A stretch of DNA of 64,000 bases from Cyanoderma ruficeps (Eukaryota > Chordata > Aves > Passeriformes > Timaliidae), in the NCBI GenBank assembly GCA_008694505.1, contig VZDJ01006028.1, positions 62,001-126,000 on the forward strand, read 5' to 3'. The notes beneath the pieces were generated by a model. It was not told the origin of the DNA. It saw only the letters and a list, made by a program, of their open reading frames with translations, and did no database searches. Made by a program: the position numbers and the translations under genes. Of the stretch, positions 54,290-64,000 are shown piece after piece. How positions within the stretch are numbered: position 1 is the first letter of the stretch; each line of letters begins with the position of its first letter.

Positions 54290-54292
54290 CTT
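54279..54292 (-). promoter_or_regulatory. YY1-type initiator element
   Basis: The minus strand reads AAGATGGTGGCGGC, one base from the AAGATGGCGGC core that YY1 binds just downstream of many housekeeping transcription starts. It sits about 210 nt upstream of the AGPAT5 start codon. Its position and orientation fit use as a start-site-proximal element. Confidence 0.6.
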
Positions 54293-54342
54293 GCCCGGCG
54301 GAGGCGGAGCCGCGCCGCAGGAAGGCGGCCCCGGGCCCGCGG

Positions 54343-54360
54343 CGCTTCCGGGCGGGCGGG
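54343..54360. promoter_or_regulatory. ETS-like site abutting overlapping GC boxes
   Basis: Minus-strand CCGGAAGCG (54343-54351) overlaps plus-strand GGGCGGGCGGG (54350-54360). These match the GABP/ETS and Sp1 consensus types common in CpG-island promoters. Occupancy is not shown by sequence. Confidence 0.5.
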
Positions 54361-57300
54361 AGGGGCTGGGCCGGGCCGGGCCCGGTCCCGCGAGCAGCCT
54401 GGTCTGTGGCGTCCCGGGCCCTGTTCCCGCCCCATCCCCGGCCCCAAGCCCATCACTCCCCAGCCAGAAGCGGCTGCAGCGGGGTCGGGCTGTTCGGCTC
54501 CGCTCAAAACGAGGCACACGCGTTTATAACTGAGGAGCTTAGTTTGTATTATATTTTAGCATAGGTTAGAAGAACATTTACTCCTTTTTCGTGGCCGTCC
54601 CCCGCCCTCTCCCCACCCTCGCACTTTCGGCCTATGAGTCCAAAGTGGAGCCCTAAAAAAAATGCAGCTCTCCCTTTGCCAGCTCCAGGCGCAGCGATGG
54701 AGGTTTAGGAGGCATTTCACGTGCCCAGCTTGCGCTTGGACGCGGTCTCGCCCCAGCAGGCAGCTGCCCGCCTCGCCTCCTCTCTTCTCTCACCCCCAGC
54801 CTCTGCTCCCCAGTAACCTGGCGGCAGCAGAAGCCAGAGGCACCATCTGCTTTTCAAGAAAATGTAAGAGGTCTTGCCGAAAACAGTCTAATAACCTTCC
54901 CAGAAGAAATTCTTTATTAAGCTCTAGGTTGTAGTGAGGTATTTATTCCTTGTCTTTAAAAAATAAGTTCTATCCTGAAGCTTGTGGAGATCTCATTGTT
55001 TTGAAAGAAGTGGATGCGCAATACCTTCTGCTAAAATTTGTTTCCTTTGCCAGGTTTTAACTGGGACAAGCTTTGTCCTTTGCTGTTGACCTCGTGCTAG
55101 CTGGTTTCTAGTGTGTGGTGAAAATGGCATCCTTCGGTTCATTAGTCTTAGGTATAAAAAGATGTGTCTTTAGCAGTTTTAGAATGTTTCATTTTTATTC
55201 CTTTGAATGTTTTTCCCCCATATTACAAAGACTGCTTTTATTTTTTTTTGCTGTATTTTACATTATGTGTTTTCCTTTTTTTTTCTTTTACTGTTTGAAT
55301 TTTATTTTTTCCTTCCAGTTTATGTTTTTTCGGCATTCTTTATCTTTTACCGTCCCATACAGCACACACATGCCCATGTTCACTCACACACCTTTTTTCT
55401 GCTTTTCATAATTGGATATTTTGTACAGGTTCTTTTAATGTATTTCCTCTCTTTGTGAAGTATGTTATCCAACATATAGATATCATTTTAGTTACATAAA
55501 AAGTATGGAGTCCATGTACTTGGGCTTAGGGCTTAATTTACTAGTGTAATTATATGGGTATGATGTCGTAATATGGGGTTGTAATGTCTGCAACTGAATA
55601 AAACTCAGACTTTTCCATTCAAGAAACAAATATACCAAAGTGATGAGATCTGGGACGCTCCCACCAAGTCCTTGCATTTCTAGATTCATAGATGCTTTTT
55701 ATTGTAGATCCCTCTGAATTGTGCCCCAGGAATTTGAATACTGGTCTTCCAGATTATAGACGACAAAGACAAAATAAGACAAATGTTCTGATACTTGCTA
55801 CAATTTATCATTTCTAGTCTTATGAAAGCATAGGCCCCAGTTATATTCCCTTTAACCAAATTGCTTCCTGGGCATTTTATTTTTAGCTGGAAGAAGAAAA
55901 ATCACTCAATTTAGGGTGATAAGTACTCCAGTTCAGATATTGAGACTTCAAACCTGTTTTTATTTTCTTCTGTAGACCAACCTTGGCATTTAAAAGAATA
56001 AACAAGCCTGAAATTTTAGGGGAAAAGCATTGGTGAGCCATTTGTAAGGTGCTCAGTCTGTTTTGTGTGAAGATAATTATTTGGTGTCAACCTGATTATT
56101 CTAGTGTTAGTTTATTCTGCTGGTGGTTGTCACACCTAAAGTGGCCAAGCTCACCAAGGTCTGGAAAAAATATCAGATATTAATCTGATAATGAAAAATA
56201 CCTGTGATTGCCTCTAGAATGAACCACAAACTGTGTTGCTAAGTGCCAACTCTGAATGTTAAGGGAGTTTCCCATTCTGCTACTGACAAAACTGTGTTTC
56301 ACAATTCCATCACCTACTCACTGCTTGTTAATTGACTAAGCAAAGCCAGATAACAAATCAATCTCCCTTGAGCTTTAAAATTTAAACCTTTACAGATGGT
56401 CTTATCTTCAACAATATCCTGGAAGATGATTGATTGGTGTCAGTTCGGTTGTTAAATGTTGAGAAATGAGACACAGATATAAAGGCCAAAGATATAGATC
56501 TAAAGAAGGATTTAAGCACCTGAATTCCTAGAGTCAAGGACTTTGATTGAGAGCTTAGGCTTGCTATGAAGTGCATGTCATGTGGAGACCTAAGCAGTGC
56601 ATGATAGGATCCATGGCCATCGCCAGTCTGTACAGAAAGTTGATTACAATTAGCAGACTCAATATGTATTTGTGTAGGGCCTGATAAGCTGAAACACTGA
56701 GGACAATGCTGTGGCCTAAGTATGGTCTTACAAGTTCTCTTTCTGTATTTCAGAAGCACGTGTCCACTTGAGACCCACAACCCACAGATCTCTCTCAAAT
56801 TTTGGTAATACACTTTTTAAAACATGGCTAGAGAAGCTACCAACAGACTTCAGAGGACTGGATTAGACATGGATTTGGTTTGTTGAGGGTATAAAACTCA
56901 TACCTCCCATCACTGAGGTAGGTGACCTGCAGGGTAAGAGTAATGAACATCTCTCATGTTGAAGGTGCATTTTCGTAGTAATTGTTTAATGTAACATAAA
57001 AAAAGAATTAACCTAGATTACAGTTGGACTAGTTTAGACAAATAGATTTCTTTAGATTACAGGTCCTCTAGATGTGTGCCTTTTTTCCAACAATGGCCAT
57101 GACCTTCTGTATCTGTCTGCATTTGCTCAAGGAAATGCAGGATTCCTGCAGTCCTCTCCAACCTTAGGTGAGAAATGTAGTAGTTCCTCTCCATCCCTGA
57201 CTCTGTCCTTGCAGGGCTCCTTGTTCCTCTGCCCGCTGGACTCCTTGGCTCTCCTCACACAGAACATAAGGCTGCACAACATCTGACTGATCCACCTCAG

Positions 57301-60300
57301 CAATGTGTCTACATGCCTGTGCTCTGCTTGTTCCGTTCTCACCTTCAGGACCTGCCCAGAAAGGACGTCTCTTACCACCAGAAAGGAAGAATCATGCTGA
57401 GCCAGCTTGTATTCTGAGCTAGTTCTTGAGGATTTTTTCTGGGTGGCAGTGGGCTTGGTTGTGTTTGTGGTGTGATTTACACAATGTTTTGCATCATGCC
57501 CTTGCAGTGATAGGGAAACTCAAGCTATACACTAATTGAGGCAGGTTTCAGTTCTTCTCTGCTCTCAGGAGATTCCTTCTTATGGATTTGGTTGTACTTT
57601 TTGCCTCTACAAATCAGTAAGAATGGCAGATGCAGAAGAAGCAAGGATGTGGCAAACTTCTCCCAAGCTCTCACAGCCTTCTCCAAACTGCCCTTTGTGG
57701 TTCAGGGTCTGGAGCCAGGTCTTATTCACCAATAGATTTATTGTACATGTGTCTACCCGTTTTTCCCTTTACCTGCACTGGGTTTTATCCCCACAGGAGT
57801 CTGTGGCAAGCAGTAGAATCTCCTTTTGTTTTGAACCTGCCTCAATGTAATTTCACTTTATGTACCTTAGAACTTGTATTGAAAGACACAGAAACCCCCT
57901 TTCCACTATGTTTTTAAAGAGATGTTTCCACTCATGATTTTTAAAGATCTCCGTAACATCCACTTAGGCGATCTGTTTTCATACTGAATTTTACTTAGTT
58001 TTGCCCCATATGAAAGCTGTTGTTCCAAGCTTCTCTCTTGCAAGCATAGTCAGGATTACTCATGGCATTTGCTAACTTTTAAAGTTTCATTTTGCAAGTC
58101 ATTCTTCTTTTACAAAAATAAATCTCAAAACTTCATGTGAGGTATTATGTTCACTCATAAGATTTATCCATAAAAATAACTTGCAGAATCTCTGATACAT
58201 GTCTACTATAATATATCATCATTTAATAAACCGAACCAGTAAATGAGAAGAAGCACATTTTTCCCAGTGGTTCTAAAACATATCTGCTGACACTAGATAC
58301 GGTGATTCTCAAAACTCTGCAGGTTGTAGAGGAAACAGAGTTTTAAGGAACACTGGCTCTTTTGCATTAAGCTGGATCACTATCATCTTTCATCTCCATC
58401 CAAGTTTTCTCTTTCCTCTGTTTCCAGTCTTCACCCATCAAAGTCTCAGTCTCCCTTCCAAAATACATCCTTTGGTTCTCAGCTCTGTCTCTACATATTT
58501 TTTTCCAATCTCCTTCCCAGGCAAGCCTAGCTAATTCTACTCCCATGACTCTGTGCATCCCATTCACATTTCTCACACAATGTCCATCTCTTTTTTTTTT
58601 GTAGTGAATCCTGGTTTGCTCTTAATTTCCCCTGAGAGCTCCTAATCCTGTTATCCACTCTTCTTTATGTCAAATTCTCTTTGCCAGAGCAATTCTAATT
58701 TTTACTTCCTGCCTACTTGGTCACAGTCCAGTCTTTCCTCAACAATTCTCAGCCACAGCTTCACCCTAGATCAGCAGTTCTGGCTTGGCCTTTTCCCCCT
58801 AATTTGGTCAAGCTCTCAGTCCCTTTGTATGTAACTTGGGTGGCCTCTGCCCCTGTGGCACTTGAGTGCAGGCAGGGACAGCACTGAGAGAATGGCAGAA
58901 ATAAGGTACTGTGGCCCCCATCTGGTCCTTGGATGGCCTGAAGGGGTCAAAGCATGCTGTCTCTCAGGAAGAACAGCATCTGTACAGTCTGTTCAGTGAG
59001 CCAGGATTTGTGCATTTTAGCTGAAAAACTTGGGTTCTGTACCACACAGTTACAAAGAGATATATCAGAGGTTTGTGGCTTTGCCAATTTTGAGCCAATT
59101 TTCACAGTAGGAGAAAAAGTCATCTTCATAGCTCAAATGCTACTCATGACCTTATCAAACAAATCCCTGCTCTAAGGCCAAACTTAGTAAAAATTAAAAG
59201 GATTATGAGCAACATAGCAGAATAGCAGATTTTCTATAGCTGTATTCCCTAAAAGAATGCAGGTTAGGAAATTTCAACCCTAAGTTTTAAAATAACTAGA
59301 CAAGACAACAAAGACAAGCTCTTTGAAATTTGAAATTAAAATCTACTAATAAAAATGGACTTTGATACCAGGTAATGCTACAGTTCTTCCCTACAATTAG
59401 GGCTGTATTCATAGTGGGAACCCAGCTGAAGGATGAGTTAATATTTATATAGAGAAGCCTGAGAAACCTGGGATCATGAAAGGCCTGGGAAGAGAATTAA
59501 TGTGATGTGCCTAGACACAGATATAGCTGCTTGTGTTTAGCAGAACTGGGAAAACCAGTTGAACTGTATATATGAGTATTTAGGGAAGAATTACTTACCT
59601 CCTTCTATCTAAAGTTTTAGTTTGGTACTACCCACAACCACCTTTTAGTCATAGTAAACCAACATTTTTGCATGGACAGTATGGCTTCAGTGTAAGAAGA
59701 CTGTGGCATGGGACTATTTTGTGTAGGGATTTATACCACTGTTGCAAGGTTGTTGGAGTCTGACTGTATCTTATCTGTGTACCTTGTCCACAAAAGAAAC
59801 AGGTAGGCTTGCTACTGAAGTTCTGCAGCTTCAGGAACATGGGGTTCAAGATACAGGCTTCCCAACTGCTGTTATACAAGTTATTTTCATTTCCCATTTA
59901 TAAAGTTAAAGTAATACTTATCTCACAAGGTCATTGTAATGGCAAATTAAGTTTAGACTAAAGAGACTCTTGTGATCAAGGGATGACATGAAAGCTAAGT
60001 TTGCCTCTGGACTGCAGACCTGACATTATATCTCTGTGCCTCAGTCCTCTTGATGTAAAATAAGGATAACGTTTCCTCCCCACACCCTTTATTTGTTTAG
60101 ATTGTCAGTAGAGCTGGTTGGAAAAATTCTGACATGTTTTTAATTGAGCATTTGCTGACTCATCAAAATCTAGTGTTTCAATGAGAACCCTACTCAGCTT
60201 CCTGACAGCTTGCTGACCTGGATCCTTGGCAGAGATCTGGGAAGTGCTGGGAGCTGTGGCTCTCAGGGCTTCCAGGCTCATTCTTCCTTGATAGCTGGAG

Positions 60301-61285
60301 CTCTCAGTGTCCACAGCTGTGGGACAGCCTGCTGCTCAGGGACTCCCATTGCTCACAGCTCTGGGGCAGTCCACCTCCAGTTCCCTGGAGCTGCACTTTC
60401 ACACCTTTTTTTTTCTAAATAGGGTATTGTTCCCGATGGAAGGACATTATATTATGAAGTAACAGATTTTTTTTGCAAAACAAAGTTATCCTTCTCTGTT
60501 GAATCACAGCAGGACTGTTTAGCTTTTATGCTGGTACATTGCATAAGGCAAAGAGAAGTACAGCTCTCTACTTAAAAAACAATAAACTATACAGAAAAAA
60601 GAGTGACACAGCAGTTAGTTAGTCCTTTTGCTGCCTCCCACAATAATTTTGTCAGTTTCCAGTCTCAGAACACTGGAGACAGTGCTCAAGCCATTTGCCT
60701 AAAGATGAGACACCGGTAAGGTCACAGCTAGAAGTTCACTGATCTTCACTCTACCTACTCCTTCTTCCTGCAAAGAGTAGGTGATGTCCTTACCTGACAT
60801 TGTAACACCAAGGGAAAAGGGTAATAATGTTTGAATAATATATCCACCATCAGCAAAACCAGTCCCTGTTCGCCTCCAAAGGAATAATCTGTGACATAAA
60901 GCAGTCAGTGACTTTGCAGAAGATACACACATGCAAAGTCACAATTCTATGTATGTTCATCTGTAATTTGTGAATGAATAGATGTAACACGATAGAGGGT
61001 TGCCCACTCCTTGGCTATAGGCCGTTTTTGTCCCTGTACCCTGAAAAGAACTACTAGGAAAAATAAAAATAAAATATGCGGATATATTCATGAAACAACC
61101 ATCTCAATGCCCAAAGACACTGATGGTGAAATTGCCAGGCCTAAAATGCCTGTTGGTGATTTTGGCAATGGCCTTCTGTCTTGAGAAAAAAACCACAGAA
61201 ATGCAAAATGATACATTTCAAGAAATTATCAACTTCAAGCCCCTTGCATTAAGAAAAGCTCAAATATCTGGTGTGCATCAGGAAT

Positions 61286-61832
61286 CAAGTTGAGGGAGGT
61301 GATTGTCCCACTCTACACTGGTGTGGCCCTGCCTCTGAGTCCTGCGTGCACTTTTGGGGACCACAATGTAAGAAGGATGTTAAGCTATTTGAGAGTGTCC
61401 AAAGGAGAGCAACAAAGATGTTGAAGGGCCTTGAGGGGAAGCTGTATGAGGAGCAGCTGAGGGCACTTGGTCTGTTCAGCCTGGAGGAGACTGAGGGGAG
61501 ACCTCACTGCAGTTACAGCTTCTTGTGAGGGGAAGAGGAGGGGCAGACACTGATCTCTCCTCTGTGGTGACCAGTGACAGGACCTGAGGGAATGGATGGA
61601 AGTTGTGCCAGGGAAGGTTTAGGCTGGAATCAGAAAAAGGTTCTTCACCCAGAGGGTGCTTGGGCACTGGAACAGGCTCCCCAGGGCAGTGGTCACAGCA
61701 CCAGCCTGACAGAGTTCAAAAAGCATTTGGACAGTGCTCTCAGGCACATGGTGTGACTCTTGGGGATGGTCTTGTGCAGGGCCAGGAGCTGGACTTCGAT
61801 GAGCCTTTAGAACTCAAGATATTCTATGACTC
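61286..61832 (+). mobile_element. CR1 LINE 3' fragment with remnant ORF2 C-terminus
   Basis: The best-preserved CR1 in the window. An open frame near 61300-61525 reads as the end of CR1 ORF2 (FESVQRRATKML, then LRALGLFSLEETEGR). It is followed by the 3' blocks GTGACCAGTGACAGGACCTG, AGGTTCTTCACCCAGAGGGT, ACTGGAACAGGCTCCCCAGG and a terminal ATTCTATGACTCATA. It is 5'-truncated and not coding for a working element. Confidence 0.92.
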
Positions 61833-62999
61833 ATACCTAGCTAGTCTTTTACATCTTACATGAAGTTTTTTATGATACTTCTACCCTGAAGTCTTTTCAG
61901 TCTTCTTTATCCAGGAGCGAGTAAATCTAAAATTTTTTCAATCTCTTATTTCTATGCCACAATTTCTAAATCTCTTCTCATATTACTTGTTTTTTTTTTT
62001 TCTTGACTCTTCCTGTTCTCTAAGCTTCTTGTTAAAGCTCAAGTTTGAAAACCTTCCCTAAGCCAAACTGAACAGAATAATTATTTCATGTTTTACAAAT
62101 GTTTTTGCCTGGAGAGAAAAGAACCAAGTAGCCATAAAGGGAGAATGAAAATTATAAACCAGGTGTGAACACCCAAAAAACACTGGATCAAAGCAATAAA
62201 CTCAGCACCACTAGTCTTCTACCTGAGTAGACTTTTTGAAAGGAATAGTATGTAAAAAAAAAAGAAAAAAAAGAGCAATACTGTTGTCTCAAAGGTGGCT
62301 GCAGTATCTTAAGGAAGGACAATCTCCCATATACCCTGTGGACCATAAAAGTGAGGACATAATATGCTGTAGATTTACGCTTTGTGAGATACATCTAGCT
62401 CCTCCCTGCAGACATAATAACTCTGTTCAGAGTTCTGGAGAAGTTAGAAACAGAGCTGGGAATCAACATCACAGGCTGCAGAAATGATGTTCTTCTTCCA
62501 AAGGGGCCTGCAGGGGGATGTCACACTGGTACAAGAGGGATTGCTAATACAATCCAGAGTAAATGTAAATTATCCAGTTCTACCTTGAGCAATATAAAAT
62601 GTATTCATTTCACATTAACCTACTTGAAATGCCTGAGTGGAGAAATTTATTGACTTTTTAAATTACTGCTCATCTACCAGGAGTGCTTTCATAGTCTACT
62701 GAGAATAGGCAGAATGTGCTGTGTGCATGAAGAAAACAGATAACATTGATTCTGCAGCTTGCAGGGTTTCAGTTATATCAATGCATGCTATATTTAGGAA
62801 GAGTATTCTAGATAGTCTTTCAGTTTGACTTCACATGACTTAAAAATCTATTTTTGATGGAAAAAATTACCAAAGAGACTAAAACTGCTGTAAAAGAGGA
62901 TAAAATGCAAATTGCATTTTCATATTCTTTAGTAAGATAACTGAACTATTGCAATAAGAGTTATCATCCTCTCTAGAGGACTTGATGCAATGCCAAATG

Positions 63000-63290
63000 G
63001 AAAATTAGTAATTGAGGTGAAGAACCTGAAGATCAGCATTGGAACTGTAGGCAAGGTGAGGAACTGGCCAAAGAGAAACAAGAACTAGTGTGAAATCAGT
63101 GTTCCTCAAAGACTGGTCTTGAGCCTGATACTCTTAAATGGTTTCTTTAATGACTTTGCAAAAAAAGTAAATGTGTGCTATTGTTCTTTCTCAGTGGCAC
63201 AAAGCTGGGTAGCTGGTGAGGACAGAGGATGTAGAAACATCTAACAGTAATGGCCCATCAGACTAGTGCCTGGGGTGTGCTGGTTCACGT
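63000..63290 (+). mobile_element. Degraded CR1 LINE fragment (reverse transcriptase region)
   Basis: Blocks GAAATCAGTGTTCCTCAAAG, TTTAATGACTTTGCAAAA and GTGGCACAAAGCTGGGTAGC correspond in order to CR1 reverse transcriptase sequence around the SVLGP...FINDL region and the following DDTKL motif. It is broken by indels. Confidence 0.75.
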
Positions 63291-64000
63291 GTAGACACAG
63301 TGAAGTTATTATCAAAGCTCCACACTTACCTGTAGAGAAATAAAGTCATCATTCCTGTTCAGTTGCTTGTCTTGCTCATTTTGACATGACTGACAGTTAA
63401 GCTGGATGCAGAGTTTCCAGAAACACAGTTGAGGGAAAGCTGCAGAAAATTAGCCTTACTTATGTTTTTATCTTGTTGTCTGCTTTGCCAGTTCCTTTTC
63501 TAAGTATTTCATAACCATACTGATTCTTACATTAATATACTAAGTTATATATTTTTTTTAAATATAGTGGAATTCTTTTTGGCTACACAATAACATTTGT
63601 GAAAATTATCCTCAATATTCCTTTCAATAATCCCGTGGTGATGTATTATTCGGATTTAACATGGCACTTCACTTCTAGCACAAGCCACTGGCACTCTCCT
63701 GTATGGAATGTGTACATATTTTTCTTTCTGAGCTAACAAGCAAGGTCACTCTAACCTTGCTAGGAAAGTAGAGGCTTTTCTGTTCGTCAGCAGAACAATA
63801 ATGCAGTTCTTGTGTATAAAATAAATTCCTTAAAATTACATCCTTCCCCACACAGCTCTGTAAAGGCAAAACACTGAAGGTTAACAGGGTAGATGAAAAC
63901 TGGAGAAATGGAAGTGGGATTAAATGTAATTGTGCAAAATGCACGTCAATGCACTAGAAGGTTAATACTAGGTAATTCTGTCAGATAGCAGAAGCTTATC

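Larger units (their letters stand above)
53640..54480 (-). promoter_or_regulatory. AGPAT5: CpG-island promoter, 5' UTR and first exon of AGPAT5
   Basis: CpG and GC content rise sharply here compared with the AT-rich flanks. Upstream of the ATG, the minus strand shows a YY1-type AAGATGGTGGCGGC (54279-54292), an ETS-like CCGGAAGCG (54343-54351) and overlapping GGGCGGG boxes on the plus strand (54350-54360). I see no TATA box at the expected place. This is the usual layout of a broadly expressed, TATA-less promoter. Transcription probably starts near 54280-54340 (inference). Confidence 0.85.
54490..64000. other. Region upstream of AGPAT5, no gene recognised
   Basis: About 9.5 kb. A GC-rich shoulder (to about 54880) gives way to AT-rich sequence with a T-rich stretch (55200-55420). 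CR1 fragments lie near 61.3-61.8 and 63.0-63.3 kb. A GC-rich patch at 60190-60400 has no recognised identity. No open frame has a family signature. Human synteny would predict ANGPT2 and MCPH1 further out. Confidence 0.75.

Noticed and set aside
53647..54564. 305-codon open frame on the plus strand across the CpG island, with other long frames nearby
   Set aside because: It is antisense to AGPAT5 exon 1. Its Ala/Pro/Gly/Arg-rich composition is what GC-rich sequence gives by chance, and no domain is visible.
56382..56813. 143-codon minus-strand frame upstream of AGPAT5
   Set aside because: No recognisable family or promoter context, and its length is within chance for this much sequence.
54490..64000. 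Exons of MCPH1 or ANGPT2, expected nearby from human synteny
   Set aside because: No open frame here shows BRCT or fibrinogen-like sequence, and none could be matched to either protein.

Overview
This window is single-copy nuclear DNA from a bird, almost certainly a passerine (songbird). It is AT-rich and intron-rich. Its recognisable interspersed repeats are CR1 LINEs of several ages, whose 3' ends carry the ATTCTATGA-type microsatellite, plus one copy of a SINE with a tRNA-Ile-like head and a CR1 tail. That SINE type is known from passerines. Two isolated N bases, both inside simple repeats, point to a draft assembly.

One gene can be supported and it fills about 85% of the window: AGPAT5 (LPAAT-epsilon, 1-acylglycerol-3-phosphate O-acyltransferase 5) on the minus strand. 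All eight coding exons are present with GT-AG junctions and compatible phases. They encode 365 residues, against 364 in my recollection of human AGPAT5. Exon positions are: exon 1 at 53854-54072, exon 2 at 38866-38935, exon 3 at 38535-38650, exon 4 at 33337-33426, exon 5 at 26012-26102, exon 6 at 17353-17514, exon 7 at 3310-3433, and exon 8 at 1376-1601 with the stop at 1376-1378. The 3' UTR runs to the left edge and may continue beyond it.

The promoter is a CpG island at about 53.64-54.48 kb. It has a YY1-type element that also carries the start of a 10-codon upstream ORF, an ETS-like site and overlapping GC boxes.

The right-hand 9.5 kb (54.3-64 kb) lies upstream of AGPAT5. I found no coding exon there, only CR1 fragments near 61.3-61.8 kb and 63.0-63.3 kb. 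In human the neighbours on that side are ANGPT2 and MCPH1, but no exon of either could be recognised.

The most unusual structure is a perfect 127-bp direct repeat at 42367-42493 and 44762-44888 inside intron 1. Other items are a 24-nt direct repeat around exons 2-3, a CpG-rich patch in intron 5, a G4-prone tract in intron 6 and a long poly-A run with an N. I saw no sign of an undescribed multi-gene system; the window reads as an ordinary vertebrate housekeeping gene with repeat-bearing introns.
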